In this document: positions 55,961-64,000 of the stretch, piece after piece
Layout of the letters: each line of letters starts with the position of its first letter
Numbering within the stretch: the stretch's first letter is position 1
NCBI RefSeq assembly: GCF_002192255.1
Contig: NZ_CP021768.1
Coordinates: forward strand, 4,296,001-4,360,000
Direction: 5' to 3'
Source of the DNA: Stenotrophomonas sp. WZN-1
GTDB taxonomy: Bacteria > Pseudomonadota > Gammaproteobacteria > Xanthomonadales > Xanthomonadaceae
Length of the DNA: 64,000 nt
Made by a program: the position numbers and the translations under genes
Notes under the pieces: model-generated
Told to the model about the DNA's origin: nothing
What the model saw: the letters and a program-made list of their open reading frames with translations, nothing else
Database searches by the model: none

Positions 55961-56576
55961 AGCGGCGGGCCTCGTCGGCGTTGAGCGTGGCCGGTGCCTC
56001 GCTCAATGCGCTGAACTGGATCTGGGTGCGGTCCTTGTTGGCCTCGACGATCTCGACCTGGCGCACGTAGCGGTCACCCTGCAGGGTCAGCGACTGGAAC
56101 GCCTTGGCCAGCATCGCCGACTTCGGTGTCAGCCGCAGCCGCCAGCCCTGCCCTTCACGGCTGGCCACCACGTTGAACTGGCTGGACAGCGCCTGCACGT
56201 CGCCGCTCATCAGCGCGAACATGATCGCGTTCACCGAACGCATCGCCGGCTGCTGCCGTGCATCGAGCTCGACACGGGTGCTGCCATCGCGCTGGCGGCT
56301 GAGGATGCGGTCGGCGGTGACCACCACTTCGGAGGGGAACGGCTTGAGCGTGGTCCAGATCACGCCGTGCTGGCGCGCGACCACGAACTGGCCCTGCGAA
56401 CGCAGCGGGTTCTTGAAGCCGCTGACCTGCTTTTCCTGGCTGAACTGGCCACGCAGTACATCCGGCCGCGCCACCGCCTGGGTGATCGCATCGATGGCGG
56501 GGTCGGCCGCCTGCACGCGCGGTGCGGCCATGAACATCAGCGCGCACAGCAGCACGCTCGGAAGACGGGCAAGCAT
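55953..56576 (-). CDS. LolA-like outer-membrane lipoprotein carrier (ApeL-type)
   Basis: 207 residues from the ATG at 56576. A signal peptide (MLARLPSVLLCALMFMAAPRVQA) precedes a LolA-type fold (VLRGQFSQEKQVSGFKNPL, IWTTLKPFPSEVVVTADRIL, then SAMLAKAFQSLTLQGDRYV). In pigment clusters such carriers move hydrophobic product through the periplasm. It overlaps the exporter start by 8 bp and follows the thioesterase by two bases. Confidence 0.85.
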   Translation of the reverse strand: MLARLPSVLLCALMFMAAPRVQAADPAIDAITQAVARPDVLRGQFSQEKQVSGFKNPLRSQGQFVVARQHGVIWTTLKPFPSEVVVTADRILSRQRDGSTRVELDARQQPAMRSVNAIMFALMSGDVQALSSQFNVVASREGQGWRLRLTPKSAMLAKAFQSLTLQGDRYVRQVEIVEANKDRTQIQFSALSEAPATLNADEARRFE

Positions 56577-56578
56577 AG

Positions 56579-57010
56579 TCACGGCGCAGGCACTCCCAGG
56601 CGTTCCCACAGTACCGGCGGGCACTGGTACAGCATTTCCTTGCTGGCCGCGTCCACCGCGACCTGGATGGTCATCGCGCGGGTCAGCACCTGGCCGCTCT
56701 GCGCATCGACGATTTCGTACTCGATCTTCAGCCGGTTCTCCCATTCCACGATGCGCGCGATCACGCGCAGCGCCTGGTTGAAAAGCAGCGGGCGCACGTA
56801 CTTCACCCGGGCATCGACCACCGGCCACAGGTAGCCCGATTCGAGCATCTGCGGGTAGTCGTAGTCGTAGCGCCCGAGCAGCGCGCAGCGCGCGATCTCG
56901 AAGTACTTGAAGTAGTTGCCATGCCAGACCACGTTCATCGGATCGCAGTCATGGAAGGCGGGGGTCAACGCAATCTCGCCAACCCGTTCGATGGCATCAT
57001 TCACCGGCAT
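56579..57010 (-). CDS. Acyl-CoA thioesterase, 4HBT family (ApeK-type)
   Basis: 143 residues from the ATG at 57010. The hot-dog thioesterase motif HDCDPMNVVWHGNYFKYFE, with the catalytic aspartate, is clear. It may release or proofread the polyene acyl chain. It overlaps the ammonia-lyase stop by 14 bp. Confidence 0.86.
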   Translation of the reverse strand: MPVNDAIERVGEIALTPAFHDCDPMNVVWHGNYFKYFEIARCALLGRYDYDYPQMLESGYLWPVVDARVKYVRPLLFNQALRVIARIVEWENRLKIEYEIVDAQSGQVLTRAMTIQVAVDAASKEMLYQCPPVLWERLGVPAP

Positions 57011-58547
57011 ACAGCTCCCAACGTTGCGCGCGGATCTCCACCAGCAGTTCCCGCAGTTCGCGATCCAGCGCGCGGTCTTCTTCAACCAGGGCGATGCGCT
57101 GCCCCAGGTCGGCGTACATGTCGGCCAGACTGCCATGCAGCTGCGCGTTCAGGCCAACCCGTTCGCGCAGGGCCAGGCCCTGGCGGGCGGCGATCAGCAT
57201 GGCCGCCACCACCTGTTCAGTCAGCTCGATCACGCGCAGGCAGTCGCGCGCGGCGATGGTGCCCATGCTGACCTTGTCCTGGTTGTGGCACTCGGTGGAA
57301 CGCGAAAACACGCTGGCCGGCATGGTCTGCTTCAGCGCTTCGGCGGTCCAGGCCGACACGCTGATCTGCAGCGCCTTCAGGCCATGGTTGATGGCCGCGC
57401 GCGGGCCTGTGGCCGCCGACAGGTTGGCCGGCAGGCCGTGGTTGTAGCGGGCATCGACCACCAGCGCCAGCTGGCGGTCGAGCAGGTCGGCGATGTTGGC
57501 AACCGTATTCTTCAGCGTGTCCATCGCCAGCGCGATGTGGCCGCCGTAGAAGTGGCCGCCATGCAGGATTCGCTCGCCGTCGGCATCGATCAGCGGGTTG
57601 TCGTTGGCGCTGTTCAGTTCGGTTTCGATCAGCTGGCGCAGGAACGGCAGACTGTCCTCCAGCACGCCGATCACGTGCGGCGCGCAGCGCAGCGAATAGC
57701 GGTCCTGCAGGCGCTGTTCATTGCGCGGCGGACGCTCGCTGTGCAGGTCGCTGCGCAGGCGCGCGGCGATGCGGCCCTGGCCCGGGTGCGGCTTGGCCGC
57801 GAACAGGGTTTCGTCGAAGTGGTGCGCGTTGCCGTCGCTGGCCAGCACGTTGAACGCGGTCAGGCGCGTGGCCATGCGCGCCAGGTAATCGGCGCGCTGC
57901 CAGGCCAGGCAGGCCAAGCCGGTCATCACCGCCGTGCCGTTCATGATCGCCAGGCCTTCCTTCGGCCGCAGCTTCAGCGGGGTCATGCCGATCTTCGCCA
58001 GCACCTCTGCCGCCGGCTGCACGCGACCGTCATGCAGTACCTCGCGTTCGCCGCACAGCACCGCCGCCACGTACGACAGCGGCGTCAGGTCACCGCTGGC
58101 ACCCACCGAGCCTTCGGCCGGGATCATCGGCAGTACATCGTGCTGCAGCAGCGTGGCCAAGCCTTCCAGCAACGGCACACTGACACCGGACATGCCGCGC
58201 ACCAGCGAGGCCAGGCGCGCGGCCAGCACGGCGCGGGTCTCGACCGGGTCCAGGTAACGGCCCAGGCCGCAGCCGTGGTAGGTGTACAGGTGGTGCGGCA
58301 GTTCCGCCACCAGCGCCGGCGGGATGTTCACCGTGCACGAGTCGCCGTAGCCGGTGGTCACGCCGTAGATCACGCCGTCCTCGCGCAGCAGGCGGTCGAG
58401 GAAGTCGGCACCGCGCTGGATGTGCGCGCGGAACGCCGGCGCGTCACTCAGTGTGGCCTCGCACTGGCGCTGGGCCAGGGCAACCACGTCTTCGATGGTC
58501 AACGGTGCATCGCCAAAGCGGCACACGGGTACGGCGTCAGTCGTCAT
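56997..58547 (-). CDS. Aromatic amino acid ammonia-lyase (HAL/PAL/TAL family)
   Basis: 516 residues from the ATG at 58547. The MIO prosthetic group forms from A150-S151-G152 in GSVGASGDLTPLSY, and the essential Tyr of YGVTTGYGDS (Y61) is present. The selectivity loop reads HHLYTYHGCGLG, with a Tyr-His pair rather than the Ser-His of histidine lyases, which suggests an aromatic substrate. A tyrosine or phenylalanine lyase would give a coumaroyl or cinnamoyl starter for the pigment. Overlaps of 11 and 14 bp tie it into the operon. Confidence 0.86.
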   Translation of the reverse strand: MTTDAVPVCRFGDAPLTIEDVVALAQRQCEATLSDAPAFRAHIQRGADFLDRLLREDGVIYGVTTGYGDSCTVNIPPALVAELPHHLYTYHGCGLGRYLDPVETRAVLAARLASLVRGMSGVSVPLLEGLATLLQHDVLPMIPAEGSVGASGDLTPLSYVAAVLCGEREVLHDGRVQPAAEVLAKIGMTPLKLRPKEGLAIMNGTAVMTGLACLAWQRADYLARMATRLTAFNVLASDGNAHHFDETLFAAKPHPGQGRIAARLRSDLHSERPPRNEQRLQDRYSLRCAPHVIGVLEDSLPFLRQLIETELNSANDNPLIDADGERILHGGHFYGGHIALAMDTLKNTVANIADLLDRQLALVVDARYNHGLPANLSAATGPRAAINHGLKALQISVSAWTAEALKQTMPASVFSRSTECHNQDKVSMGTIAARDCLRVIELTEQVVAAMLIAARQGLALRERVGLNAQLHGSLADMYADLGQRIALVEEDRALDRELRELLVEIRAQRWELYAGE

Positions 58548-59478
58548 GCGGAGCCTGATCCCAGAAGGGGAAGAAATTGAACCAGTCCAACGGAGACTGG
58601 ATGACCTGGAGTTCCAGCCAGCGCGCGAAGCGCTGCGCCTGTTCGGCCAGTGCGGCGTCGCGCGAGCCGCGTGGCAGCACGATGCGTTCGGCGAACTGTT
58701 CGAATGCCACGCGATAGCCCTCGCCCTGGTGCAGGCAGGCCATGGTGTAGACCGGGCAGCCGAGCGCGGCGGCGAGCACATAGGCGCCGATCGGGAACGG
58801 CGCGCGGTGGCCAAGGAATTCAGCGGTGACGCTGCGGCCGCCCTGCACCGGCGTGCGGTCGCCGACGATGGCGACGAAGCCACCCGCTGCCACGCGCTCG
58901 GCCAGCACCACCGCCGTGGCCGGCCCCATTTCGGTCACCTGCACCAGTTCCACTGCCGCCAGCGGGTCCAGCCGCTGCAGCAGGCGGTTGAAGCGCTGCG
59001 CGTGCGCGGTATGCACCAGCACGGTGATGCGGAACCCCGGCACCTGTTCGGCCAGCACCTGGCACAGTTCCAGGCAGCCGATGTGCGCGGTGAGGATCAG
59101 CCCGCCTTCGCGGCGCGCGATTTTTTCCAGCACCAGGCCGCGATGCAGGTGGATGCGTTCGGCCGGATAGCGCCCGCCCAGGCCGAGGATCTTGTCCAGC
59201 ATCGTATCGGCGAAGGCGAAGAAGTGGCGCAGGCTGTCACGCCGGGTCGGCACGCGGCCGAGCACGCCGCTGTGCGCCTGCAGACGCTGCAGGTACTGCA
59301 TCGAGGCCTGGCGGCCGACGCGGTTGCCCAGCCAATGGCAGGCCACCACCGGCCACACGCACAGGCGGAACGGCCAGCGCCCGAACCAGCGGTGCACCCA
59401 GCACAGGAACAGCACGCCGGCCACCGAGGTGGATTCGCCGATTTCGGCCCAGTGCGGGGCACCCTGCGCGGCCGCCAT
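58537..59478 (-). CDS. Lysophospholipid-type acyltransferase (LpxL/HtrB-like)
   Basis: 313 residues from the ATG at 59478. The acyltransferase signature TAHIGCLELCQVL has the H-x4-E type active site (H, then E five residues on), with later VGDRTPVQGGRS and a C-terminal DWFNFFPFWDQ, as in LpxL-like lauroyl transferases. An N-terminal hydrophobic helix anchors it. It may attach the polyene acyl chain to its lipid or sugar carrier. It is next to the glycosyltransferase; in some clusters the two are fused as ApeJ. Confidence 0.84.
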   Translation of the reverse strand: MAAAQGAPHWAEIGESTSVAGVLFLCWVHRWFGRWPFRLCVWPVVACHWLGNRVGRQASMQYLQRLQAHSGVLGRVPTRRDSLRHFFAFADTMLDKILGLGGRYPAERIHLHRGLVLEKIARREGGLILTAHIGCLELCQVLAEQVPGFRITVLVHTAHAQRFNRLLQRLDPLAAVELVQVTEMGPATAVVLAERVAAGGFVAIVGDRTPVQGGRSVTAEFLGHRAPFPIGAYVLAAALGCPVYTMACLHQGEGYRVAFEQFAERIVLPRGSRDAALAEQAQRFARWLELQVIQSPLDWFNFFPFWDQAPHDD

Positions 59479-59479
59479 C

Positions 59480-60250
59480 TCAGCGCTGCCCCCGCAGGCG
59501 GCGCCACAACAGGTGCGGTGCGCGCCAGAGCATGCCGAAGAACAGGCGGGTATGCATGCGGCTGATGCGCACGTTGTCGCGCCACACATCGAAGTGCGAC
59601 ACGCCATCGGATGGATAGGTCACGCGCGTAGCCAGATGCTCGACCGGCAGCTGCCGCCAGTACAGGCGCACCATCACTTCAGTGTCGAAATCCATGCGCC
59701 GGCCGATGGTTTCTTCACCGATCAGGCGCAGTACCGGCGGCAGCGGATACACGCGGAAGCCGCACATGGTGTCGCGCAGGTGCAGCGACAGCGTGTTGAT
59801 CCAGACCCATATATGGGTGGCGTAGCGGCCGTACAGACGGGCCTTCGGCACGCTGGCGTCGTAGGCCGGAATGCCGCAGATCACCGCCTCGGGATGCACG
59901 CGCGCCGCTTCGATGAAGCGTGGCAGATCGCGGGTGTCGTGCTGGCCATCGGCGTCGATCTGCAGCACGTGGCTGTAGCCACGCGCGCCGGCTTCGGCGA
60001 AACCGGCCAGCATCGCCCCGCCCTTGCCCTGGTTCATGTCCAGGCGCAGCAGGTCGACACCCTGGCGCTGTGCCAGCGAGCGCAGCACCGCCGCGCAGGA
60101 GGCCCGCGAACCATCGTCGACCAGCAGGCACGGCAGGCCGGCGGCCTGCACGCCGTCGACCACCGCCGCGATGGCGTGCTCGTGGTCGTAGACGGGAATC
60201 ACCACCAGTGGCGCGAACGCGGCACCGGCAACGGCCGGGTCAGTCCGCAT
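59480..60250 (-). CDS. Family 2 glycosyltransferase
   Basis: 256 residues from the ATG at 60250. PLVVIPVYDHEHAIAAVVD is the GT2 nucleotide-sugar start, LLVDDGS and LQIDADGQHD are the metal-binding acidic motifs, and TMCGFRVYPL follows. It probably builds the glycolipid head that carries the pigment. It overlaps the ligase-dehydratase gene by 11 bp and ends one base before the acyltransferase start. Confidence 0.86.
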   Translation of the reverse strand: MRTDPAVAGAAFAPLVVIPVYDHEHAIAAVVDGVQAAGLPCLLVDDGSRASCAAVLRSLAQRQGVDLLRLDMNQGKGGAMLAGFAEAGARGYSHVLQIDADGQHDTRDLPRFIEAARVHPEAVICGIPAYDASVPKARLYGRYATHIWVWINTLSLHLRDTMCGFRVYPLPPVLRLIGEETIGRRMDFDTEVMVRLYWRQLPVEHLATRVTYPSDGVSHFDVWRDNVRISRMHTRLFFGMLWRAPHLLWRRLRGQR

Positions 60251-61925
60251 CAGCGAAAACCACCTTGCCGCTGGCATGCACACCATGGCTGGAGGTGTAG
60301 CGGAAGGCCAGCACGTTGCGCGCGGCATCCCAGTCCAGCTGCAGGGTCAGCTCATTGCCCGGGCGGGCCACGTGCTGGAACTTCACCGCGTCCATGCGCA
60401 GGAACACCGCCGGCATCGCAAACGCCTGGCGGCCGAAACGCACTGCCCAGTCCAGCTGCGCCACGCCGGGCAGGATCGCCGCCTGCGGGAAGTGGCCCTG
60501 GAACGGCCGCAGCGCCGGGTCCAGGGTCATGCGCAGCGTGGCGCTGGCGGCATCGCGGCGGTCCCAGACCGGCACCGGCATCAGTGGCTGGAACAGCGCC
60601 GCCAGGGCCGCCTGGGTCACCTTGCCCTGCGCGTTGATCGGCAACGCCTGCACCAGGCGCCAACGACGCGGCCGGGTCACGGCGTCATGCGCATGCGCCA
60701 GGCGGGCGCCGAGGCGCTGGCCCAGTGCACGACGCGCAGCGTCGCCCGCGTCCAGCAGCGCCGGATCGGCCGGCACCACCACGGCAGCCAGCTGCTCGCG
60801 CTGCCCGGGCAGCACCAGCACGCGCACGTCATCCACTTCGGCGTCTTCGCGCAGCGCGCGTTCCAGCGCATCCAGCGACACGCGGCGTTCTTCGATCTTG
60901 ACGATGCGGTCGGCGCGGCCCAGCAGGCGGAAGCGGCCATCGGCCAACGCTTCAACGCGGTCCTGGGTACGCCACCAGTCGGAGGTTTCCAGATGCGCCG
61001 AGGCCACCGCCAGGCAGCCATCGTCGATCCGCCACTGCACACCCGGCAACGGCTGCCACGGAGGCAGGTCGGTGTCCCAGCGGCGCCAGGCGATGCCGCC
61101 GGTTTCGCTGCTGCCATAGACCTCGGTCGGGGCCACGCCCAGCCACTGCCGCACCTGCCGCGCCGCGTCTTCCGGCAGCGGGCCACCGGAGGAGAACACC
61201 GCGCGCAGGCGGCCATGGAGGCTGGCCCAGTCGAGCTGACCGGGCAGGCGCTTGAGGTGGGCCGGCGTCGCCACCAGCACTGTATCGGTACCGGCCAGCG
61301 CCCCCACCAGGTCTTCGTGGAAGAACCGGCGCGGATGAATCAGGCGACCGGCGGCCAGCGGCCACAGCACGCGGAACAGCAGCCCGTAGATGTGCTGGTG
61401 GGACACCGTGCCATGAACCTGCACGCCTTCCATCTGCGCGCCGAACGCGGCCTGCAGCGCCTCCACTTCGCGCGCCAGCTGGTCCAGGCGCTTGCCGATC
61501 GCGCTGGGCTCGCCGGTGCTGCCGGAGGTGAACACGCACAGTTCGCAGGCGCGCTCGTCCAGCGCCAGCAGTTCATCGTCCAGCGCGGCGTCCAGCACCA
61601 CCAGCGGGCGATAATCGGCGCTGACATCACCCGCGAAGCCGCTCACCTGCGGCTGCAGTGCCTGCAGCGTGGCCGGCAGGTTGTCGGCGGCCAGGAACAC
61701 CCGCTTGCCGGCATGCCAGGCACCGAACAGCGCCGCGGCGAAGGCCACGGCATCATCGAAGTACAGGGCCCAGTCGCGGCCTTCGGCCGCCGCAAAGGCG
61801 GCGCGCCAGGCCAGTACGCGCTGGCGGAAGCCGGCGTGGTCGATCAGCTCGCCGTCGCGGAGGCCGACGCCGCGCTGCGGCCGTGCCTCCAGCAGCAGCT
61901 GGTCCAGGGCAATCCACTCAGCCAT
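60240..61925 (-). CDS. Fused acyl/aryl-activating ligase and dehydratase (ApeH-ApeI type)
   Basis: 561 residues. Residues 1-440 are an adenylating ligase: P-loop FTSGSTGEPSAIGK (133-146), EVYGSSETGGIAWR and ADRIVKIEERRVSLDALE. Residues 455-561 are a hot-dog dehydratase with PFQGHFPQAAILPGVAQLDW, a FabA/FabZ-like GHFP motif. The ligase would load the aromatic starter onto an acyl carrier protein; the dehydratase would pair with the free ApeP. In several clusters the two are separate genes, so this is a fusion. Confidence 0.87.
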   Translation of the reverse strand: MAEWIALDQLLLEARPQRGVGLRDGELIDHAGFRQRVLAWRAAFAAAEGRDWALYFDDAVAFAAALFGAWHAGKRVFLAADNLPATLQALQPQVSGFAGDVSADYRPLVVLDAALDDELLALDERACELCVFTSGSTGEPSAIGKRLDQLAREVEALQAAFGAQMEGVQVHGTVSHQHIYGLLFRVLWPLAAGRLIHPRRFFHEDLVGALAGTDTVLVATPAHLKRLPGQLDWASLHGRLRAVFSSGGPLPEDAARQVRQWLGVAPTEVYGSSETGGIAWRRWDTDLPPWQPLPGVQWRIDDGCLAVASAHLETSDWWRTQDRVEALADGRFRLLGRADRIVKIEERRVSLDALERALREDAEVDDVRVLVLPGQREQLAAVVVPADPALLDAGDAARRALGQRLGARLAHAHDAVTRPRRWRLVQALPINAQGKVTQAALAALFQPLMPVPVWDRRDAASATLRMTLDPALRPFQGHFPQAAILPGVAQLDWAVRFGRQAFAMPAVFLRMDAVKFQHVARPGNELTLQLDWDAARNVLAFRYTSSHGVHASGKVVFADAD

Positions 61926-62469
61926 GCGCGTGCGCCGCCTTCACCCGCCGCCGCACCAGCCACTCACCTGCGAACAACACGCCCATCATCACGTACGCCA
62001 ACAATCCGTTGTAGAGCATCCAGACCCGGTCCGACGCGTACAGCGCGGTCAGCAGGGCCAGGCTGCCGTTGAGAACGAAAAAGCCGCACCACACCTGGGT
62101 GACGCGGCGGGTATAGGCCACCGCGAACGGGGGCAGGTCCGGCTCCTGCAGCCGCGCCAGGCGCTCCACCAGCGGCGGCCCGAAGCGCAGGCTGGTGCCG
62201 AACACCGCCAGCATCACCGCGTTGACCAGCGCCGGGTACAGCTTCAGCGGCAGGGCCTGGTTGAGCACGGTGGCCAGCACCGCCAGCAGGCCGGTGCCGG
62301 CGGCGGCGGCCCACCACAACGGCTGGCGCGTGCTCAGCGCACGCAGCAGGGCCAGGGTGAACAGCAGCAGCGACAGCCAGCGCGGCTCGAAACGGCCCAT
62401 CGCCAGGTACACCAGCAGCGGATAGGCAAGCGAAATCGCTGCCACCACGACGGTACGTGCGCGAGCCAT
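61918..62469 (-). CDS. COG4648 membrane protein (ApeG-type)
   Basis: 183 residues with four or five hydrophobic segments (AISLAYPLLVYLAMG, LLLFTLALLRAL, AAAGTGLLAVLATVLNQ, TQVWCGFFVLNGSLALLTAL). Members are regularly found in aryl-polyene clusters between the carrier proteins and the ligase; function unknown. It overlaps the ligase start by 8 bp. Confidence 0.83.
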   Translation of the reverse strand: MARARTVVVAAISLAYPLLVYLAMGRFEPRWLSLLLFTLALLRALSTRQPLWWAAAAGTGLLAVLATVLNQALPLKLYPALVNAVMLAVFGTSLRFGPPLVERLARLQEPDLPPFAVAYTRRVTQVWCGFFVLNGSLALLTALYASDRVWMLYNGLLAYVMMGVLFAGEWLVRRRVKAAHAHG

Positions 62470-62491
62470 GGCGACGCCGCTGGCGCTGCGG

Positions 62492-62749
62492 TCAGGCGGC
62501 TGCCTGGTCCGGCAGCAGTCCATGCACGACATCGACGATGTCCTGCACGGTGCGCACGGCCTTGAACGCTTCCGGCTGCAGATTGCGGCCGAGCAGCGGC
62601 TTGAGCTGCACGATCAGGTCGACCGCATCGATGCTGTCGATGTCCAGGTCGTCGTACAGGCGGGCCTCGGGGGTGATCCGGGCGGTTTCGATCTCGAAGC
62701 TGTCGGTCAGGATGCTGACGATGCGTTCGAACAGTTCATTCTTGGTCAT
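62492..62749 (-). CDS. Acyl carrier protein (ApeF-type)
   Basis: 85 residues with the phosphopantetheine serine S39 in DDLDIDSIDAVDLIV and an acidic four-helix outline. It carries the growing polyene chain. It lies 17 bp from the preceding carrier protein gene; two distinct carriers in a row are a hallmark of these clusters. Confidence 0.9.
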   Translation of the reverse strand: MTKNELFERIVSILTDSFEIETARITPEARLYDDLDIDSIDAVDLIVQLKPLLGRNLQPEAFKAVRTVQDIVDVVHGLLPDQAAA

Positions 62750-62766
62750 GGCAATTCCTGGCGCCG

Positions 62767-63024
62767 TTACGACTGGCGGGCGGCGACGAACTCGCCGAGC
62801 GCGCGCACGCTGGAGAAATGGCGACGGGTTTCTTCCGAATCGGCCGAGAGGCTGACACCGTACTTCTTCTGCAGCGCCAGGCCCAGCTCCAGCGCGTCGA
62901 TCGAATCCAGGCCAAGGCCCTCGACGAACAGTGGCGCGGTCGGATCGATGTCCTCCGGCGTAATGTCCTCCAGCGAAAGGGAGGAAATGATCAATTCCTT
63001 GATCTCGTGCTCAAGTGCTTGCAC
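62767..63024 (-). CDS. Phosphopantetheine-binding protein (ApeE-type acyl carrier)
   Basis: 85 residues from a GTG at 63024, with serine S41 in EGLGLDSIDALELGL. It overlaps the upstream acyltransferase by 14 bp. Sequence differences from the neighbouring carrier suggest different partners, for example starter loading versus elongation. Confidence 0.88.
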   Translation of the reverse strand: MQALEHEIKELIISSLSLEDITPEDIDPTAPLFVEGLGLDSIDALELGLALQKKYGVSLSADSEETRRHFSSVRALGEFVAARQS

Positions 63025-63808
63025 GGGGCGGATCTCCAGACAGGTCGAAATAACGAGAAAGGTGCTCGGTGACGCGGCGTGCTGCCAAGGCATCCCCCCT
63101 TGGCGAGTCGTCATCGGCCAGGAAGGGCGCGATCGGGATATCTTCGCCGACCTGCAGCCGAACGTGAAAGCGACGTGAGGGGACACGATACCACTTCTGT
63201 CCCTTGGTCAACGTGGGCGGGGTGCAGGTGATCCGCACCGGGGTGATGTCCAGCCGGCCGCGGACGGCGATGTTGGCAGCCCCGCGCTGCAGCCGCGGCG
63301 ACTGGCCCGGCACGCTGCGGGTGCCCTCCGGGAAGATCACCAGGGTACCGCCGGCATGCACCGCCGCCACGCAGTCGTCAACCAGGCCCGCCCCGTCATC
63401 ATTGGCGATGTAGCCGGCCGCCCTCACCGGGCCGCGCATGAACGGATTGCAGGCCACGGCCCGTTTCACCACGCAATCGGCGTTGGGCAGGAGCGAGATC
63501 AGGCAGACCACGTCGATCAGGGTCGGGTGATTGGCCAGAACCAGCAAACCGTCGCGCTGCAGGCGTTCCCCGCCCTCGATCTGGTAGGTCATCACCCCCA
63601 GCGCACGCATCAGGCGCAGGTGGCTGGCAAAGGCGACCTGGACCACGCGGCGCGCCCGGCGGCGGCGGACCACCGGGTCGCGCATCAGCAGCAGCACCGG
63701 CATCACCAGCACGCCCAGCAGCAGGCCGCCCACGCCAAAAGCGACAAAGCTCAGGCCGGTGCCGAACACCCGCCAAACATGATCGAGGCGGCGCAGCGCC
63801 TCAGCCAC
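63011..63808 (-). CDS. 1-acyl-glycerol-3-phosphate-type acyltransferase (ApeD-type)
   Basis: 265 residues from a GTG at 63808. A membrane anchor (VFGTGLSFVAFGVGGLLLGV), the catalytic NHPTLIDVVCL (H-x4-D), the VIFPEGTRSVPG motif and a PVRITCTPPT strand make it a PlsC-family acyltransferase. It overlaps the upstream ketosynthase-like stop by 8 bp. It likely transfers an acyl or polyene group to the lipid carrier. Confidence 0.86.
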   Translation of the reverse strand: MAEALRRLDHVWRVFGTGLSFVAFGVGGLLLGVLVMPVLLLMRDPVVRRRRARRVVQVAFASHLRLMRALGVMTYQIEGGERLQRDGLLVLANHPTLIDVVCLISLLPNADCVVKRAVACNPFMRGPVRAAGYIANDDGAGLVDDCVAAVHAGGTLVIFPEGTRSVPGQSPRLQRGAANIAVRGRLDITPVRITCTPPTLTKGQKWYRVPSRRFHVRLQVGEDIPIAPFLADDDSPRGDALAARRVTEHLSRYFDLSGDPPRAST

Positions 63809-64000
63809 GGCGCCCCCAGCGCCAGCGCTGGCCCTGGGCCACGTGCTCCAGCGCCGGCGCGCCGGACAACAGGAAACGGTGCAGGTCCAGCGCGTGCGGC
63901 AGCATGCCCGGTGCGGTGGCCGTAGCATGCGGCGCCGCCTCCCACTGCAGCGAGAGGGTCGGCCGGCCCGGCGTAGGCGCGGCCAAACGCCAGCACCAGG
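63801..64000 (-). CDS. C-terminal end of a beta-ketoacyl synthase-like protein (ApeC-type chain-length factor), runs off the right edge
   Basis: The last 66 codons of a minus-strand gene, reading WRLAAPTPGRPTLSLQWEA at the right edge and ending RWGRRG. Its stop overlaps the next gene's GTG, as throughout the operon. In related clusters the gene before the PlsC-type acyltransferase is the ketosynthase-like partner ApeC, and the tail fits that small family. Too little is visible to see an active site, so the call is by position and tail. Confidence 0.6.
   Translation of the reverse strand, partial: WCWRLAAPTPGRPTLSLQWEAAPHATATAPGMLPHALDLHRFLLSGAPALEHVAQGQRWRWGRRG

Overview
The window is high-GC chromosomal DNA that most resembles Stenotrophomonas (S. 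maltophilia complex, Xanthomonadaceae). The main clue is the many short GTAG-flanked palindromes between genes, which match the SMAG family of that genus. The gene content also fits: a xanthomonadin/aryl-polyene cluster, HrpB, a slipin-RtcB pair and an MgtE-type magnesium transporter. No rRNA and no CRISPR array are visible.

Left accessory region (1-14450). It opens with the N-terminus of a trimeric autotransporter adhesin that runs off the left edge. Two orphan response regulators (OmpR type and NarL/LuxR type) follow, separated by a decayed IS3-family transposase. By eye this region is less GC-rich than the rest, has long non-coding gaps, and holds mostly unrecognised minus-strand genes: a zinc-ribbon protein, a protein with a HEPN-like RNxxxH motif, a small HAD/NIF-like phosphatase, and an unknown 275-residue protein divergent from an XRE regulator. 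At its right end is a tightly overlapping four-gene module: three large tyrosine-recombinase-like proteins and one small helical protein. This architecture recalls the Tn554, RIT and gamma-mobile-trio recombinase groups. It stops 77 bp short of the 3' end of a ferredoxin-NADP reductase gene, the likely island-core junction.

Core region (14528-48096). This holds fpr, an ABC exporter pair (YadGH type), panE and a YeeZ-like epimerase, tatD, hrpB, an RluE-type pseudouridine synthase, an exported methyltransferase, two aldo/keto reductases, an Rrf2 regulator with a CPYC flavoprotein, a chemotaxis receptor, a Pat-type acetyltransferase, mgtE, a KefC-type antiporter and a giant membrane-anchored ankyrin protein. 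Inside it, at 28.4-31.4 kb, is the most striking locus: tandem tRNA-like sequences, each ending in CCA, directly upstream of a slipin (SPFH) gene and the RNA ligase gene rtcB. This looks like an RNA-repair operon that carries its own tRNA-like RNAs.

Right end (48158-64000). A nearly gap-free minus-strand operon encodes an aryl-polyene (xanthomonadin-like) pathway. It has two acyl carrier proteins, two active-site-intact ketosynthases, a ketoreductase, a free dehydratase, an acyl-activating ligase fused to a second dehydratase, an aromatic ammonia-lyase, a thioesterase, a LolA-like carrier, an MMPL exporter, a DUF3261 lipoprotein, a glycosyltransferase, two acyltransferases and a flavin-dependent halogenase-like enzyme. 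The enzymes would start from an aromatic acyl unit, extend it by cycles of condensation, reduction and dehydration, possibly halogenate it, and export it to the outer membrane as a lipid conjugate. The cluster continues past the right edge.
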